Shown here piece after piece: positions 4,548-6,119 of a stretch of 6,119 bases of DNA; positions within the stretch are counted from its first letter, which is position 1; every line of letters starts with the position of its first letter. The notes beneath the pieces are model-generated. The model saw only the letters and a list, made by a program, of their open reading frames with translations, was not told the origin of the DNA and searched no databases. Both the position numbers and the translations under genes were made by a program. Source of the DNA: Oscillospiraceae bacterium (GTDB lineage Bacteria > Bacillota > Clostridia > Saccharofermentanales > Saccharofermentanaceae); contig CACXGG010000149.1 in the NCBI GenBank assembly GCA_902767145.1, forward strand, positions 1-6,119, given 5' to 3'.

Positions 4548-6119
4548 TTACTTGGCAACGATATTGGCAAGTCTTCCCTTAACGTAGATGAACTTGACGA
4601 TATTTCTGCCTGCAAGAGCTTTCTCAAGTCTCTCGTCAGCCTTGACCTGTGCCTCAACTGCTGCCTGATCTGCATCAGCAGGGATGTCCACCTTGAACAT
4701 TACCTTACCGTTGATCTGGACTGCGATCTCGATCTCATCCTTAACGAGAGCTGACTCGTCGTATTCAGGCCACTGCTGGTTGAAGATGGAGTATTCGTTT
4801 CCGAATGTCTCGCACCAGATCTCCTCAGTCATGTGGGGAGCGAAGGGGCTCAGAAGGAGGATAAGCTTCTCAGCTGCGTAGCGGATCATCTGAGGCTTTG
4901 CATCAGGAAGCTGCTGATACTTGTTGACTGCATTGATGAGCTCCATCATACGGGCAACAGATGTGTTGAACTGGAATCTGTCGATATCAAATGTTGCACT
5001 CTTGATGGTGTAGTTGAGAACGTAGTTGAGTTCCTTCTCGTCCTTGCCCATCTCGATGGAGGAGATGTCGGAATCCTTGATGGATGCTGCATCCTCAGCG
5101 AGCTTCTCAACACGGCGGGTGAACTTAAGGATAGCCTGGATACCGTCATCGTTCCAGGGACCGCCCTCAGTATATGCGAAGCCGAAGGCGAGATATGTCC
5201 TGAAGACATCGGAGCCGTGCTTAGCAACATACTCATCGGGAGCAACGGTATTACCCTTAGACTTACTCATCCTGTTACCGTCAGGTCCAAGGATGATGCC
5301 CTGATGCACAAGGCTGGTGAAGGGCTCGTCGAAATCGATAAGGCCCATATCGCGCATTGCCTTACAGATGAACCTTGCATAGAGAAGGTGCATTGCAGCA
5401 TGCTCGGGTCCGCCGACATATTTGTCTACGGGAAGGAGAGACTTGATCTTATCCTTGTCGAAGATCTCCTTATCGTTCTTGTTATCGGGATAACGGAATT
5501 CATACCAGGAAGAATCCACGAACGTATCCATAGTATCCGGATCCCTCTTTGCATCACCGCCGCACTTGGGGCACTTGCAGTTCATGAAGGATTCGCACTT
5601 TGCAAGAGGAGATTCTCCATCAGGAGTAAACTCAACATCGTAAGGAAGAAGGACAGGAAGATCCTTCTCGGGAACAGGTACGACACCGCACTTCTCACAG
5701 TGGATCATGGGGATAGGTGTACCCCAGTATCTCTGTCTTGAGATGAGCCAGTCGCGGAGCCTGTAGTTGACTGTCTTGCGTCCCATATCCATTGTTGCCA
5801 GCTTGTTTACGATGGCGTCGATAGCAGCGTGCATCTCTATTCCGTCGAACTCTCCGGAGTTGGTGAGGATACCCTTCTTCTCACAGTAGGGAAGTTCGTC
5901 CTCAACACCCTCAGCTGACTGCACGACGCGGATGATGTCGAGACCGAACTTTGTTGCGAATTCAAAGTCTCTTTCATCGTGTGCGGGAACGGCCATAACA
6001 ACACCTGTTCCGTATGCTGCGATTACATAATCTGATGTCCAGATGGGAACCTTTCTGCCGTTAAGGGGATGGATGGCATAAGATCCTGTGAAGACACCTG
6101 TCTTCTCTCTTGTGGTGGA
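4548..6119 (-). CDS. leuS: Leucyl-tRNA synthetase, C-terminal 523 residues (cut by window edge)
   Basis: Class I aminoacyl-tRNA synthetase that charges tRNA-Leu in the cytoplasm. The frame stays open to the right edge, so the true start and the HIGH motif are outside the window; roughly a third of a normal LeuRS of about 800 residues is missing. Counting from the visible end: the last part of the CP1 editing domain with GTGVVMAVPAHDERD (37-51); the return to the catalytic core, RDWLISRQRYWGTPIP (122-137); a four-Cys zinc-ribbon-like insert, CEKC at 141-144 and CPKC at 183-186; GGPEHAAMHLLYARF (236-250); the KMSKS loop as RMSKSKGN (283-290); the anticodon-binding helical domain with RFQFNTSVARMMELIN (381-396) and LLSPFAPHMTEEIW (422-435); and the C-terminal tRNA-binding domain, VQINGKV (467-473). 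The segment before RMSKS is short, so the leucine-specific insertion seen in E. coli LeuRS is absent, as in Bacillus-type enzymes. It faces the NlpC/P60 gene tail to tail and has its own terminator. Confidence 0.97.
   Translation of the reverse strand, partial: STTREKTGVFTGSYAIHPLNGRKVPIWTSDYVIAAYGTGVVMAVPAHDERDFEFATKFGLDIIRVVQSAEGVEDELPYCEKKGILTNSGEFDGIEMHAAIDAIVNKLATMDMGRKTVNYRLRDWLISRQRYWGTPIPMIHCEKCGVVPVPEKDLPVLLPYDVEFTPDGESPLAKCESFMNCKCPKCGGDAKRDPDTMDTFVDSSWYEFRYPDNKNDKEIFDKDKIKSLLPVDKYVGGPEHAAMHLLYARFICKAMRDMGLIDFDEPFTSLVHQGIILGPDGNRMSKSKGNTVAPDEYVAKHGSDVFRTYLAFGFAYTEGGPWNDDGIQAILKFTRRVEKLAEDAASIKDSDISSIEMGKDEKELNYVLNYTIKSATFDIDRFQFNTSVARMMELINAVNKYQQLPDAKPQMIRYAAEKLILLLSPFAPHMTEEIWCETFGNEYSIFNQQWPEYDESALVKDEIEIAVQINGKVMFKVDIPADADQAAVEAQVKADERLEKALAGRNIVKFIYVKGRLANIVAK

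Noticed and set aside
4833..5741. Plus-strand open frame of 302 codons opposite leuS
   Set aside because: It is entirely antisense to highly conserved LeuRS motifs, has no ribosome site that I can see, and its sequence resembles no family I know. Codon bias of leuS explains the lack of stops.

Overview
The window looks like chromosomal DNA from a Gram-positive anaerobe of the Clostridia (Bacillota), probably a gut or rumen lineage. The grounds are purine-rich GGAGG-type ribosome sites, a lipobox lipoprotein with a long Glu/Thr-rich stalk, an exported SH3b/NlpC-P60 cell-wall hydrolase with a Pro/Thr linker, and a clostridial-looking LeuRS. This is an inference from gene style; no species marker is present.

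Layout, left to right. (1) 62-1972, plus strand: a 636-residue lipoprotein made of four diverged repeats of about 100 residues plus a separate C-terminal domain; function unknown. (2) 1989-2183, minus strand: a 64-codon gene, convergent with the lipoprotein, encoding a single-membrane-segment or secreted peptide behind a very good ribosome site. (3) 2288-2674, plus strand: a PaaI-type hotdog thioesterase, divergent from the peptide gene across 104 bp and closed by a strong terminator. (4) 2865-4130, plus strand: a secreted peptidoglycan endopeptidase (signal peptide, acidic segment, two SH3b domains, linker, NlpC/P60), closed by a strong terminator. (5) 4163-4495: a non-coding, repeat-dense region between two converging terminators. 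(6) 4548-6119, minus strand: the C-terminal 523 residues of leucyl-tRNA synthetase (leuS); its N-terminus lies beyond the right edge.

The genes do not form an operon. Orientation changes and terminators indicate mostly single-gene transcripts, so the genes share no evident pathway. Two products are clearly built for the cell surface (lipoprotein, NlpC/P60 enzyme) and a third may be (the small peptide); the thioesterase and LeuRS are cytoplasmic.

The least ordinary part is 4187-4490. It holds a cluster of GTACAA boxes in both orientations, an 18-bp all-G/C near-palindrome, and three tandem units of about 61 bp, each bounded by inverted 10-mers (ATTCTCCGAA / TTCGGAGAAT). The six 10-mers sit at alternating centre distances of 41-42 and 20 bp. 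The position between convergent genes favours a REP- or MITE-like intergenic element over a promoter operator, but the regular spacing would also suit protein binding. I see no complete new multi-gene system here; this array and the small peptide gene are the best leads.
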